DNA of 32,695 bases from Alphaproteobacteria bacterium (GCA_016792785.1 JAEUML010000087.1:1-32695), one strand, 5' to 3'. Positions 1-9,113 are shown, numbered from the stretch's first letter. A program made the numbers and translations. Notes: generated from the sequence alone by a model not told the origin.

Positions 1-446
1 AACAAAATCTCGCGCCCGATCTCCGCGCGAAGCTGCATCATGATGCGGCCCGCGATGTCGCGCACGACGCCGATCGGCGGCGAGGCGGCGCGCAAAGGCT
101 GCGCAGCGCCGTTCGGCGCGACCGGCACGCCGCGCCGGTTCTCCGGCGTGAACAGCGTGATGCCGCCGAGGCCGGAAAGCCTGAGCACCACCTCGCCGTC
201 GTCGCGCAGCAAGATGCGGTCGCCGCCCGCAGCGGGCTGCCAACGCAGCACAAGGATTTCTTCAGACCCGTCGAACCTGATCTTCGGCAACTCGCCCGAG
301 CGGTCGAACACAAAGCCTATGCCGCCGAACTCCGACCCATAATGCGCGATCAGCGGCGGCTCGCGTTCATAGGCGCGCGTCACCATCGCCCCCGCGCTGG
401 TCAGCGCGACGGCGAAGATCAACAACACGCGCACAGCAAACGGCAT
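1..446 (-). CDS. Secreted hypothetical protein, C-terminus cut by window edge (DUF4908-like?)
   Basis: An open minus-strand frame runs from an ATG at 446 off the left edge, giving 148 visible residues. The first 20 or so (MPFAVRVLLIFAVALTSAGA) form a basic-hydrophobic signal peptide, so export is likely. The mature part is beta-rich, with a FVFDRSGELPKIRFDG stretch and a GDRILLRDDGEVVLRLSGLGG stretch followed by ITLFTPENRRG. From memory this pattern resembles the DUF4908 proteins of Caulobacter relatives, but I cannot confirm it. No catalytic motif is visible. The next gene upstream on the same strand ends at 652, leaving 205 bp that contain a dyad at 581-610. The gene is incomplete only because the window ends. 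Confidence 0.75.
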   Translation of the reverse strand, partial: MPFAVRVLLIFAVALTSAGAMVTRAYEREPPLIAHYGSEFGGIGFVFDRSGELPKIRFDGSEEILVLRWQPAAGGDRILLRDDGEVVLRLSGLGGITLFTPENRRGVPVAPNGAAQPLRAASPPIGVVRDIAGRIMMQLRAEIGREIL

Positions 447-580
447 TGACGCTCCAACAAACGGGCCAACAGGTATGGCGCGGGGTCTCGGCCCTTTTCC
501 TGAAGGCCGCCCACGACAACGCCACACCCCGCGAATCCCAACCGCGTCTATGACCTGTGATGATGGCAACAATGTGGTTC

Positions 581-610
581 GATTAACGCGGAAATTCCCT
601 TGCGTTAATC
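581..610. repeat. 9-bp perfect inverted repeat with 12-bp spacer
   Basis: GATTAACGC (581-589) is repeated as its exact reverse complement GCGTTAATC (602-610). The spacer itself holds the small dyad GGAA-A-TTCC. The element lies between the stop of the GST-like gene (652) and the start of the truncated secreted-protein gene (446), both on the minus strand. There is no run of T after it on the minus strand, so a classical terminator is unlikely. An operator for the gene at 446 or a processing hairpin are possibilities. The rest of the 447-651 gap shows nothing recognisable. Confidence 0.6.
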
Positions 611-651
611 ACGGGTTACTCAAGCGCGCCTGCCCGATTCGACGGGTGGAT

Positions 652-1311
652 CTATTGCGCTTCAAGTGAGGCATTCTTGCCACCCGCCTGTGCCGCCAGT
701 GCACGTGCATAGGCAGGCCGCGCCTTCAACCGCTGGTGATAGGCGACGACGTTCGCATGCGCGCCGATCAAGGCGGCATCCACGATGAAGTTCAACACCT
801 GTCCCATCAGCACGTCCGCGCCCGAAAACGCGTCGAGAAGGAACGCGCGGCCGCCCAGCATCTGATCGAGCGCGGCAAGGCGCGCGTTTGCCTGCTCGCG
901 CAAAACCGGCGCGCGCTCCTTCGCCCAGGCGGCGTCTTTGTTGAGCACCGTGATCATCAACTGAAACACCGGGGGCTCGACCGTATTCAATGCGGCGAAG
1001 CACCATTGGTCGTAAAGCGCGCGCTCCTGCGTGCGCGGCGCGGGGATGTGCTGACCTGCGCCGTCGCAGATGTAGTTCACGATCGCGGCCGACTCGAACA
1101 GCTTGAACGCCCCGTCCGTCATCGCAGGGACGGTCCCGAACGGATTGACGGATTTGTACGCGGCTTCCCGTTGCTCGCTCTTCGAAGCATCGAGCCAATG
1201 GATGCGATAGGGCGTGCCGCACTCCTCCGCCGCCCAAAGCCCGCGCAGATCGCGCACCCACTCGGCCCTAAGGAACGGCGGCGTGTTGCGTGTGCAGTAG
1301 AGCGTAATCAT
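652..1311 (-). CDS. Glutathione S-transferase family protein
   Basis: A 219-residue cytosolic protein of typical GST length. Residues 1-85 form the thioredoxin-like N-terminal domain, starting MITLYCT and containing the glutathione-contacting cis-proline segment TVPAM and the ESAAIVNYI motif that binds the gamma-glutamyl part of glutathione. The rest is the all-helical C-terminal domain, including a FSGADVLMGQ segment matching the usual conserved N-capping region. I chose the ATG at 1311 because the fold starts there and because it overlaps the stop of the upstream gene as ATGA (1311-1308), which implies translational coupling. It is the last gene of an ArsR-SRPBCC-GST operon. The substrate is unknown; a role in detoxification or xenobiotic conjugation is inference from the family. 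Confidence 0.88.
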   Translation of the reverse strand: MITLYCTRNTPPFLRAEWVRDLRGLWAAEECGTPYRIHWLDASKSEQREAAYKSVNPFGTVPAMTDGAFKLFESAAIVNYICDGAGQHIPAPRTQERALYDQWCFAALNTVEPPVFQLMITVLNKDAAWAKERAPVLREQANARLAALDQMLGGRAFLLDAFSGADVLMGQVLNFIVDAALIGAHANVVAYHQRLKARPAYARALAAQAGGKNASLEAQ

Positions 1312-1781
1312 GCGTCCTCCATCTTCCCTGCAAAGGTGCCGAACCGTTCGATCAGGACGCCCTGCCATCCTTGATTGTAGTTGTCACGCACCGCTTGGGC
1401 TCTTTCGCCAGACATACGCTCCCAGTGCCGGTGCTCGAGCGTCACCCGCGTACGATGAGACCCAAGCGCCACGAAACGCAACTCCACTTCTGAAGCATGA
1501 TCCGGATCGGTCGACACGTGCCAGGAATGCACGACGCGATGCGGCGCCTCCCAGGCGACGATCGTACCCCAAAGCCGCTCCGTCCCGTCGCGCCAGCGCT
1601 CGAAGATTCGCCCGCCCGGCAGACACTCCATCACGACATCGGTCACTTTTTCGCCGCCCAGCGAGTGCGTCGCATGCGGCCACCATTTGCCGAGGTCTTG
1701 CGTGTAGAGCCGGAACGCCTCCTCGACGCTGCGCGCGACGACGAGCGACTTGACGACCGGAGGAAGCAAAGGCGCGTTCAT
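1308..1781 (-). CDS. SRPBCC (AHSA1-like) domain protein
   Basis: A 157-residue protein with the START/Bet v1-like fold of the AHSA1 family: an N-terminal strand-helix segment (VARSVEEAFRLYTQDLGKWWP), a central LPGGRIFERWRDGTERLWG sheet, the VVHSWHV strand and a C-terminal helix GWQGVLIERF. Such proteins bind hydrophobic ligands and are very often encoded directly after an ArsR-type repressor, as here. It overlaps the upstream repressor stop and the downstream GST start by ATGA on each side, so the three genes are almost certainly co-translated. The ligand is not predictable. It may work together with the GST in handling a toxic organic compound, but that is inference. Confidence 0.88.
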   Translation of the reverse strand: MNAPLLPPVVKSLVVARSVEEAFRLYTQDLGKWWPHATHSLGGEKVTDVVMECLPGGRIFERWRDGTERLWGTIVAWEAPHRVVHSWHVSTDPDHASEVELRFVALGSHRTRVTLEHRHWERMSGERAQAVRDNYNQGWQGVLIERFGTFAGKMEDA

Positions 1782-2113
1782 CGTTGTCCTTTCCGCCGTG
1801 CGCGCGGGCGCGGCACGTCTTTCTCCGCATAAGCCTTGAATGCGTCGAGCGCCTCGCTCCAGAACGAGTCGAGATACGTCCGAAGCGCCGTAAGCCCCCG
1901 CTTGTCGATCGCATAGAACTGCCGCCGCCCATCGCGATGCACCGTGACGAGCCGCGCGTCCTTCAGCACCTTCAAATGTTGTGACACTGCAGGCCGGCTC
2001 ACCGGCAGACCGTCCGCGATGTCGCCCACCGCCCGCGGCCCCTTGCGCAACCGCTCGAACACGACCCGCCGCGTCGGATCGGCCAGCGCTGTCAATGCGT
2101 TTTCGTAAGTCAT
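1778..2113 (-). CDS. ArsR-family winged-helix transcriptional repressor
   Basis: A 111-residue regulator. Residues 1-85 form the winged helix typical of ArsR proteins: the opening ALTALADPTRRVVFERL, the helix-turn-helix VGDIADGLPVSRPAVSQHLK and the wing LVTVHRDGRRQFYAI. There is no visible cluster of Cys or His for metal sensing. This places it with the metal-independent members that pair with SRPBCC proteins. It heads a three-gene operon with ATGA overlaps. Its start codon sits inside an inverted repeat, and a good sigma-70 promoter lies directly upstream, so autorepression is likely (inference). The inducer is unknown. Confidence 0.92.
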   Translation of the reverse strand: MTYENALTALADPTRRVVFERLRKGPRAVGDIADGLPVSRPAVSQHLKVLKDARLVTVHRDGRRQFYAIDKRGLTALRTYLDSFWSEALDAFKAYAEKDVPRPRARRKGQR

Positions 2114-2148
2114 AACTTACTTATACTGACGCCAATCGCGTAAGTCAA
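2105..2148. promoter_or_regulatory. Candidate ArsR operator: repeated GTAAGT/ACTTAC half-sites
   Basis: The 9-mer CGTAAGTCA occurs at 2105-2113 and again at 2140-2148. An inverted ACTTAC lies at 2116-2121. The first copy plus ACTTAC makes a dyad GTAAGT-CATA-ACTTAC (2106-2121) that covers the start codon and the downstream edge of the -10 box. The second copy overlaps the -35 box. Repressor bound to these sites would block RNA polymerase. The assignment to this ArsR protein is inference from position. Confidence 0.5.
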
Positions 2149-2149
2149 C
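2121..2149 (-). promoter_or_regulatory. Sigma-70 promoter of the arsR operon, probably leaderless
   Basis: On the minus strand TTGACT (2149-2144) is followed after exactly 17 bp by TATAAG (2126-2121), close to the TTGACA/TATAAT consensus. The expected transcription start, 6-8 bp after the -10 box, falls at or within a base or two of the ATG at 2113. The mRNA should therefore have almost no 5' leader and no Shine-Dalgarno sequence is available. Confidence 0.65.
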
Positions 2150-2160
2150 GCTGACGCAAT

Positions 2161-3537
2161 CTAACCGCCCTGCAAGCCGCGGAGATGGGCCTCCGCCGCC
2201 GCCTGCTTGCCGTGGATCGCCCAATCGAGCGGCGTGCCCCGCCAAAGCGTGTCCACCGCATCGGTCCGCGCACCAGCCGCGATCAACAGCTTCATGATCT
2301 CAAGATCGCCGTGAAGCGCAGCATTGTGCAGCGGCGTCGAGTGCGCGTGTACCGGCATGAACCGCGTGGCATCCGCGCCGGCCTCAAGACAAAGCCGCAC
2401 CGCTTCGATCTGGTGATTGATAACGGCCATGGCGAGCGCTTCGGCCTTCTGGTCGGCTGACGCCACCTGCAGAAAACCAGGCAGTGCGTCGACCTGCCCG
2501 AGCCCCGCCGCCGCCACCGCGCCGAGCGGCCGCCCACGCGCGACAAGCCACGCAACAACGTCGCGCTGCTCATGCCCCAGCGCCATCAGGATCGCCTGGC
2601 GTGAAGCGACGGCGCCCGCATCGACCAGCGCCTCGGTCAACGCAATCTGCTGCGCCTTCGCCATCAAGCCGTTCGTCATCGTGAGCTCGAGCGCGTAGTC
2701 GAGATCGCGTTGCGCCACGCCCCGCGCGATCATCAGATTCGCGATCTCGACGATATTGGGCGGCGATTGCTGCACAAACGCCGGATTGTTCGCGACGAAC
2801 CAGAACAGCATCGGGTCGCTGAAGTACCCTTTGGCCCCAAGTTCCGGCTCGATCGCCCGCTCGCTCAGCAGCGACGGCCGCGCATCGAGCAATGCGCTCA
2901 AGGCCGAAGCATCGCCAGCCTGGATCGCAGCCACTGCCGCACGAAAGCCCGCATCCTCGATCTTCGGTCCGTCGGCCGTGAGATAGAGAATGCGCTCGCG
3001 ATCGATCGGCGCACCTTCGCGCGCGTAGTCGTGCGGCCGCAGCCCCTTATCGTCGCCTTGCCAGAACAAAGCGCCCCGCCGCAGCAACAACTCGACGAGC
3101 GCCGCAGGCCCGCGCCGCGCCGCCGCATGCAAAGGCGTCATACCGTTAGGCCCGCCGCCGCGCGGAAACGCACCCGCATCGAGCAGCCGCGCAGCAACCG
3201 CAAGCCGCCGCTCCGCTGACGCCTCGCTGTCGCACACAAGAAAGAGCGGCGAGGCGTCGTCATCCGGCGCACCGTCGACTGACGCACCCCCGGCGAGCAA
3301 AGCCGCGACCGCCGCCTCATCCGCCGCCGCGGCGGCGAGCGCGAGCGGCGATCGCGGCGCGCCTGCGGCGCGCACCAATGCCGCCCAATTGACGAAACCA
3401 TACGACTGGGCGAGCCGATGCTGCGCGACGCTGAGCTTCAGCGTCTCGTCCTTCGCGAGCCGCTTTGCTTGCTTGCGCAGATGTTCGATCGACGGTGAGG
3501 CCGGCAACAACCGGCGCGGCGCCGCTGGCGCGGACAT
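2161..3537 (-). CDS. Ankyrin-repeat protein
   Basis: A 458-residue protein. Residues 1-55 form a charged helical segment (LPASPSIEHLRKQAKRLAKD, then a SYGFVNWAALVRA motif) that often precedes bacterial ankyrin repeats. Ankyrin-type units follow at about 60-170 (ALAAAAADEAAVAALLAGGA, GMTPLHAAARRGPAALVELL) and again towards the C-terminus (STPLHNAALHGDLEIMKLLI, GTPLDWAIHG). The middle third has more diverged helical pairs. There is no signal peptide or transmembrane segment, so it is probably cytosolic and a protein-binding scaffold; the partner is unknown. I chose the ATG at 3537 because a purine-rich GAAGGGAAGGG sits just before it and homology-like sequence starts there. A longer frame to 3678 exists but its extra residues look non-coding. 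Confidence 0.85.
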   Translation of the reverse strand: MSAPAAPRRLLPASPSIEHLRKQAKRLAKDETLKLSVAQHRLAQSYGFVNWAALVRAAGAPRSPLALAAAAADEAAVAALLAGGASVDGAPDDDASPLFLVCDSEASAERRLAVAARLLDAGAFPRGGGPNGMTPLHAAARRGPAALVELLLRRGALFWQGDDKGLRPHDYAREGAPIDRERILYLTADGPKIEDAGFRAAVAAIQAGDASALSALLDARPSLLSERAIEPELGAKGYFSDPMLFWFVANNPAFVQQSPPNIVEIANLMIARGVAQRDLDYALELTMTNGLMAKAQQIALTEALVDAGAVASRQAILMALGHEQRDVVAWLVARGRPLGAVAAAGLGQVDALPGFLQVASADQKAEALAMAVINHQIEAVRLCLEAGADATRFMPVHAHSTPLHNAALHGDLEIMKLLIAAGARTDAVDTLWRGTPLDWAIHGKQAAAEAHLRGLQGG

Positions 3538-3687
3538 GAGCAAACCCTTCCCTTCAAGGGCCCGTGTCCGCAGGTTCGGGCAGGAAAAGGTCGCAAGATG
3601 ATGGCGACGTAAGAGAGGCGGGCTCAGCCCTTTCCGCGGACAGGAGGCCGCCTGATCGGCCAAGCCCGACGATAACATTGCGGCCCA

Positions 3688-3720
3688 GAAAACAAAAACG
3701 GCGTCGGTTGACCCAACGCC
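3688..3720 (-). terminator. Rho-independent terminator after phaB
   Basis: Reading the minus strand, an 8-bp stem (GGCGTTGG pairing with CCGACGCC, one G-T pair) closes a 5-nt loop and is followed directly by GTTTTTGTTTTC. It begins 28 bp after the phaB stop codon, so it should end the phaA-phaB transcript. Confidence 0.85.
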
Positions 3721-3747
3721 GCCCCGAAAAGAAATGACGGAAATTTC

Positions 3748-4470
3748 TCAATACATATGCTGCCCACCGTTGATCGACATCGTCGATCCGGTGACGAAGC
3801 CGCCCTCGTCCGCCACCAAGAACAGTACGCCGCGCGCGATCTCTTCCGCTTTGCCGAGACGCCCTACCGGAATCTTCGCCACGATCTTTTCAAGCACGTT
3901 CGCCGGCACCGCCGCTACCATGTCGGTGTCGATGTAGCCGGGCGCGATCGCGTTGACGGTAATGCCCTTGGGCGCGCCTTCTTGCGCCAGCGCCTTTGTG
4001 AAGCCGTGAATGCCCGACTTCGCCGCCGCGTAGTTCACCTGACCGTATTGCCCGGCCTGCCCGTTGATCGAGCCGATATTGACGATGCGCCCAAACCCGC
4101 GGTCGAGCATGCCGTCCCACACTGCCTTGCACATGTTGAAGCAGCCGCCGAGATTGGTGTCGAGCACCTCGTCCCACTGCTTGCGCGACTGCTTCTTCAA
4201 GGTGGAGTCGCGCGTGATGCCGGCGTTGTTGACGACGATGTCGACCGGCCCAAGCTTTGCCACCACCTCGGCGACGCCCTTCATGCAGGCATCGTAGTCC
4301 GCGACGTCCCACTTGAAGACCGAGATACCGGTCTTCTGCGCGAACGCCTGCGCCCGCTCGTCGTTGCCCGCATAGTTCGCCGCGACCTTGTAGCCGGCCT
4401 TCTTCAAGCCGACCGAGATCGCCTCGCCGATCCCGCGCGTACCGCCCGTAACGATGGCCACCCGTGACAT
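3748..4470 (-). CDS. phaB: Acetoacetyl-CoA reductase (PHB synthesis)
   Basis: A 240-residue short-chain dehydrogenase that reduces acetoacetyl-CoA to (R)-3-hydroxybutyryl-CoA with NADPH, the second step of polyhydroxybutyrate synthesis. The cofactor motif GGTRGIG is at 9-15 and NNAG at 81-84. The catalytic triad is visible as Ser134 (NIGSINGQ), Tyr147 and Lys151 (NYAAAK). The GSINGQ-GQYGQVNY signature and the C-terminal SMSINGGQHMY are typical of PhaB rather than of FabG. I chose the ATG at 4470 because a strong GGGAGGAAG ribosome site sits 4 bp upstream. It follows phaA with a 28-bp gap on the same strand, so the two form an operon ending at the terminator at 3688-3720. Confidence 0.95.
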   Translation of the reverse strand: MSRVAIVTGGTRGIGEAISVGLKKAGYKVAANYAGNDERAQAFAQKTGISVFKWDVADYDACMKGVAEVVAKLGPVDIVVNNAGITRDSTLKKQSRKQWDEVLDTNLGGCFNMCKAVWDGMLDRGFGRIVNIGSINGQAGQYGQVNYAAAKSGIHGFTKALAQEGAPKGITVNAIAPGYIDTDMVAAVPANVLEKIVAKIPVGRLGKAEEIARGVLFLVADEGGFVTGSTMSINGGQHMY

Positions 4471-4498
4471 GTCTTCCTCCCGTGTCCTTTTGTTTTGT

Positions 4499-5803
<1,305 letters not shown>

Positions 5804-5846
5804 TTAACGCATCTGCGGTAGGAAACCCCGCCGCTCTGGCGTACTA

Positions 5847-5858
5847 TGCTGCGCAGCA
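5847..5858. promoter_or_regulatory. Candidate PhaR operator (perfect 12-bp palindrome)
   Basis: TGCTGCGCAGCA is a perfect palindrome 46 bp upstream of phaR, inside the 230-bp region that separates phaR from divergent phaA. Known PhaR repressors bind TGC/GCA-rich dyads of the CTGC-N-GCAG type, so this is a natural autoregulatory site. It directly abuts a -10-like TACTAT (5842-5847). A weaker related CTGCGGCGCA follows at about 5868. Binding itself is inference. Confidence 0.5.
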
Positions 5859-5904
5859 AAGACGCCACTGCGGCGCAATATCGCCCGCGACCAGAGGCCT
5901 TTCG

Positions 5905-6522
5905 ATGACGATGCCGAACCACGATCCGGTCACCATCAAGAAGTACGCGAACCGGCGTCTCTACAACACAGCGACGTCGAGCTACGTCACGCTCGACCAC
6001 CTGGCCGACATGGTCAAGCGCGGTCAGGAGTTCAACGTCTACGACGCCAAAACCGGCGAAGATATCACGCGCTCGGTGCTGACCCAGATCATCTTCGAGG
6101 AAGAGGGCAAGGGCGGCCAGCAATTGCTGCCGATCCAATTCCTGCGCCAGCTGATCCGCTTCTACGGCGACAGCATGCAGGCGCTTGTGCCGGGTTATCT
6201 GAATCTCAGCATGGATTCGTTCTCGCGCAATCACGAGCGCATCCGCGACCAGGTGCAATCTGCGTTCGGCGGCAAGAACATGCTGAAGGAGTTCGAGTCG
6301 ATCGCGCGCCAGAACATGCAGATGTTCGAACGCGCGATGCGCATGTTCACGCCGTTTGGCGCGCTCGTCAAAACCCGCGAAGACGAGCATCGCGGCGAGG
6401 CCCCGGCAAACGGCGCCGAACCGCCGGCCGAAAGCCCGCGCGACGAAGAGATCGCCGACCTCAAGGCGCAGCTCGAAACGATGCGCCGCCAGTTGGACGA
6501 CTTGGTCCGCAAGCAAAGCTGA
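5905..6522 (+). CDS. phaR: PHB synthesis repressor PhaR
   Basis: A 205-residue regulator that binds PHB polymer and represses phasin and its own genes. Residues 10-70 form the PHB/PHA accumulation regulator DNA-binding domain, with the diagnostic IKKYANRRLYNTATSSYVTL and a VYDAKTGEDITRSVLTQIIFEEE stretch. Residues 78-115 match the second PHB_acc domain (LLPIQFLRQLIRFYG, VPGYLNLSMDSF). The C-terminal third is charged and ends in a coiled-coil-like heptad region (EEIADLKAQLETMRRQLDDL). It is divergent from phaA-phaB, with a candidate operator at 5847-5858. The next gene starts 20 bp downstream and may be co-transcribed although functionally unrelated. Confidence 0.96.
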   Translation: MTMPNHDPVTIKKYANRRLYNTATSSYVTLDHLADMVKRGQEFNVYDAKTGEDITRSVLTQIIFEEEGKGGQQLLPIQFLRQLIRFYGDSMQALVPGYLNLSMDSFSRNHERIRDQVQSAFGGKNMLKEFESIARQNMQMFERAMRMFTPFGALVKTREDEHRGEAPANGAEPPAESPRDEEIADLKAQLETMRRQLDDLVRKQS

Positions 6523-6542
6523 CGTTCCGGCGGGGGACTTCG

Positions 6543-8528
6543 ATGAAGCGCTGTCTGCGGTTCGTCGCTCTCTCGCTCTGGAGTCTCTTAACCCTACCCA
6601 CACACGCCGCAACGCCGCCGGACTTCACCGCCGACCGCTGCCCGTTGGTCGACGAACTCACGCCGGCCGATAAGGCGCGCGTGCGGTGCGGCATGTTGCG
6701 CGTGCGGGAAAATCCGGCGAACCCGAAAAGCCGCACGATCGAACTCGCCGTCGCAATCGTCGAGCCGAAATTGGGCAAAGGCATTGATCCCGTCGTGATG
6801 ATCCACGGCGGCCCCGGCGGCGGCGACTTCAAGTCCTATCGCTTCCGCCTGGGCGAGCCATTCGGGCCGCGCACGCTCGTGATCTTCGATCAGCGCGGCG
6901 TAGGAAACTCGCGACCAAGCTTCTGTCCAGAACTCGGCGACGCGATTTTCGAAGCGAGCGTACGCGGCCTCAGCGCTGACGCCGAAACCGCCGAACTCGT
7001 GCTGGCCCACCGTCGCTGCCACGACCGGCTCATCGCCGAAGGCGTCGACCTCGAACACTACAACACCGACGCAACGGTGGCCGACATCGAAGCCATCCGC
7101 ACCGCGCTCGGCTTTGAGACCTGGAAGGTCTACGGCATCTCTTACGGAACGGCGGTCGGCCTTGCCTATCTGCGCGACCACCCGAAACGCATCAAGGCGC
7201 TGGTGCTGGACTCGGTTTACCCACTCGACGCCCCACCGGCGAGCGACATCGTTCCGAGAATGATGCAGTCTCTGGCGCAGCTGTCGGCGTCCTGCGCCCG
7301 CGACCCCGCCTGCAAGGCGCGCTTCGGCAACCTCGAAACGCAATTTCAAGAGGCGCTCGAAGGCCTCGTCCGCGAACCCCTTCCGGTTCCACCCTTAGGC
7401 GCGACTGCTGACTGGAGCGAGCCGGTGCGCGTCTCTGCGCCAGCCTTTCTCACCGTCGTGCAACAACTGCTCTACGACGCAAGTGCCTATCCGATCCTGC
7501 CCTTTCTGATCGAGCGCATCGCCGCGCGCGACGGCGAGGCTTTTGCCCTGCTTGTCGACAATTTCCGCGAGCGCGCGAACGGCATCACCCACGGCGCTTA
7601 CGCGGCCGTCGAGTGCTACGAACGCTTCCCCTTCGACTCGCGCGACGCGTTCGACATCGCGGCCGCCCCTTGGCCGCTCGTTCACGACAATATGACGCTG
7701 ATCGCGCGCCATTTCGACATCTGCGCCAACTGGAGCGAAAAGGCGCGCGAGCCGATGCGCATGCCGGGCCGCACGGCGGTGCCGACGCTCGTGACCGCTG
7801 GAAGTTGGGACCCGATCACACCTGCCTCGACATCGAAGCGCGTCGCCGAAGAACTCGGCGCACACTACGTCGAGCTCCCGTTCCACGGTCACGGCGTGCG
7901 CGGCGACAAAGCCTGCGGCCAACCGATCATCCGCGCGTTCTTGGACGACCCCAGCCGCGCACCCAACGCCGCATGCACCCGCAGCGTCCGCGCCCCCGTC
8001 TTCGCAACGTCGCTCGTGCGCGCCCCGCGCGTTGCGCAGGAGGTGGCAGCACTCGCCGCGAACCCGGCGCCGGCGGCCGCCCCGGCGGGTGTCACGCTGG
8101 CCGGTTCGCTCGCCTTCATGGCGGTGTCGATGCTGATCTGGAGTTTCGTGGGCCTCACCCGCGCGCTTCGCCTGGGACAGCCCGCGTGGGCGGGACTCTG
8201 GTCACGGCCCGGTGCGCCGTTTGGCCTAGCGGCACTTGCGCTTTGTGCTGCGTTCGGCGGCTTCGTCTGGAGCTTCCTCGCCGCAGCCGGGACCGTATCG
8301 CCGATCCTGCTGATGATCGGCCTGCCCGCGACAGTGATGCCCGCCTTCGTGTTGTCTGTGGCAGGCGCGGCGCTCCTCATCTGGGGCGCGGTGACGCTAC
8401 TGCGAGGCCGCGAAGTGGCAGACCGTCCCCTGCCCTACAGCATCCATCTCTGGCTGTTCCTTGCCGCCGGGCTGATTGCCCTGTTCTTCTTCTGGTGGTT
8501 CGGGCTCATGATCCCAGACCTGATCTGA
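6543..8528 (+). CDS. Exported alpha/beta hydrolase (TAP-like peptidase family) with C-terminal membrane domain
   Basis: A 661-residue protein. Residues 1-23 form a signal peptide ending THAA. The catalytic domain follows: the oxyanion loop HGGPGGG, the FDQRGVGNSRP strand, the nucleophile elbow GISYGT (Ser200), Asp423 in GSWDPITPAS and His450 in FHGHG. This order matches S33-type tripeptidyl aminopeptidase-like hydrolases. Several cysteine pairs (CARDPAC and others) fit a periplasmic location. From about 519 to 657 there are four or five hydrophobic helices, which the usual enzymes of this family lack, so the hydrolase is probably tethered to the inner membrane and faces the periplasm. A GGGGGA ribosome site precedes the ATG. 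The substrate is unknown; a peptide or ester is likely. Confidence 0.85.
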   Translation: MKRCLRFVALSLWSLLTLPTHAATPPDFTADRCPLVDELTPADKARVRCGMLRVRENPANPKSRTIELAVAIVEPKLGKGIDPVVMIHGGPGGGDFKSYRFRLGEPFGPRTLVIFDQRGVGNSRPSFCPELGDAIFEASVRGLSADAETAELVLAHRRCHDRLIAEGVDLEHYNTDATVADIEAIRTALGFETWKVYGISYGTAVGLAYLRDHPKRIKALVLDSVYPLDAPPASDIVPRMMQSLAQLSASCARDPACKARFGNLETQFQEALEGLVREPLPVPPLGATADWSEPVRVSAPAFLTVVQQLLYDASAYPILPFLIERIAARDGEAFALLVDNFRERANGITHGAYAAVECYERFPFDSRDAFDIAAAPWPLVHDNMTLIARHFDICANWSEKAREPMRMPGRTAVPTLVTAGSWDPITPASTSKRVAEELGAHYVELPFHGHGVRGDKACGQPIIRAFLDDPSRAPNAACTRSVRAPVFATSLVRAPRVAQEVAALAANPAPAAAPAGVTLAGSLAFMAVSMLIWSFVGLTRALRLGQPAWAGLWSRPGAPFGLAALALCAAFGGFVWSFLAAAGTVSPILLMIGLPATVMPAFVLSVAGAALLIWGAVTLLRGREVADRPLPYSIHLWLFLAAGLIALFFFWWFGLMIPDLI

Positions 8529-8569
8529 AGCGTATCAATCGCAGCCAGACCCTGTAACGTGAGCCCGCC

Positions 8570-9109
8570 ATGACACGATCGACCCGCCTCGCCGCCGCCC
8601 TTCTCATCGCATCGGTCGCCGCGGGCGCAGCCCACGCCGCCAACCCGAAAGACGTCGCGCGCGCAAAGAACACGCGCCAGATCGCCGAGTGCGTCCGCTG
8701 CGACCTCTCGAACGCGGACCTGCGCGGTGGATTTTTCCAACTCGCGAACATGATCGATTCCAACTTGTCGGGCGGCAAGTTCGACGGCGCCAACATGGCG
8801 GGCGCGCAACTGAACGGCGCGAACTTATCGGGCGCCTCGTTCGTCTACACGAATTTCTCCGGCGCGCAGTTCCAAGGCGCCGACTTGCGGAACGCGGATT
8901 TCGCGAACGCCTGGTTCAATTGGGCGTGGTTCACGGGCGCCAAACTCGACGGCGCCGACTTCACAGGCGCAAAAATGATCGGCGCCCAGTTGCAGGGCGC
9001 CGACCTGTCGAAGGTCAAGGGGCTGACGTCGATCCAACTGCGCAACGCCTGCGCCGACGGCGGAACGAAACTACCGCCGGGCATCGAGCGGCCCTGGTGT
9101 CCGTACTGA
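8570..9109 (+). CDS. Secreted pentapeptide-repeat protein
   Basis: A 179-residue protein with a clear signal peptide (residues 1-23, ending GAAHA). Residues 38-150 consist of consecutive A(D/N)LXX-type pentapeptides, for example CDLSNADLRGG, GANMAGAQLNGANLSGA, GADLRNADFANA and GADFTGAKMIGAQLQGADL. These fold as a right-handed quadrilateral beta-helix. A short Cys-containing tail (RNACADGGTKLPPGIERPWCPY) closes the protein. That tail and the N-terminal ECVRCDLS could form disulfides in the periplasm. It starts 41 bp after the hydrolase gene on the same strand. Its role is unknown; the DNA-gyrase-protection function of cytosolic family members does not fit an exported protein. Confidence 0.9.
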   Translation: MTRSTRLAAALLIASVAAGAAHAANPKDVARAKNTRQIAECVRCDLSNADLRGGFFQLANMIDSNLSGGKFDGANMAGAQLNGANLSGASFVYTNFSGAQFQGADLRNADFANAWFNWAWFTGAKLDGADFTGAKMIGAQLQGADLSKVKGLTSIQLRNACADGGTKLPPGIERPWCPY

Positions 9110-9113
9110 GCGC

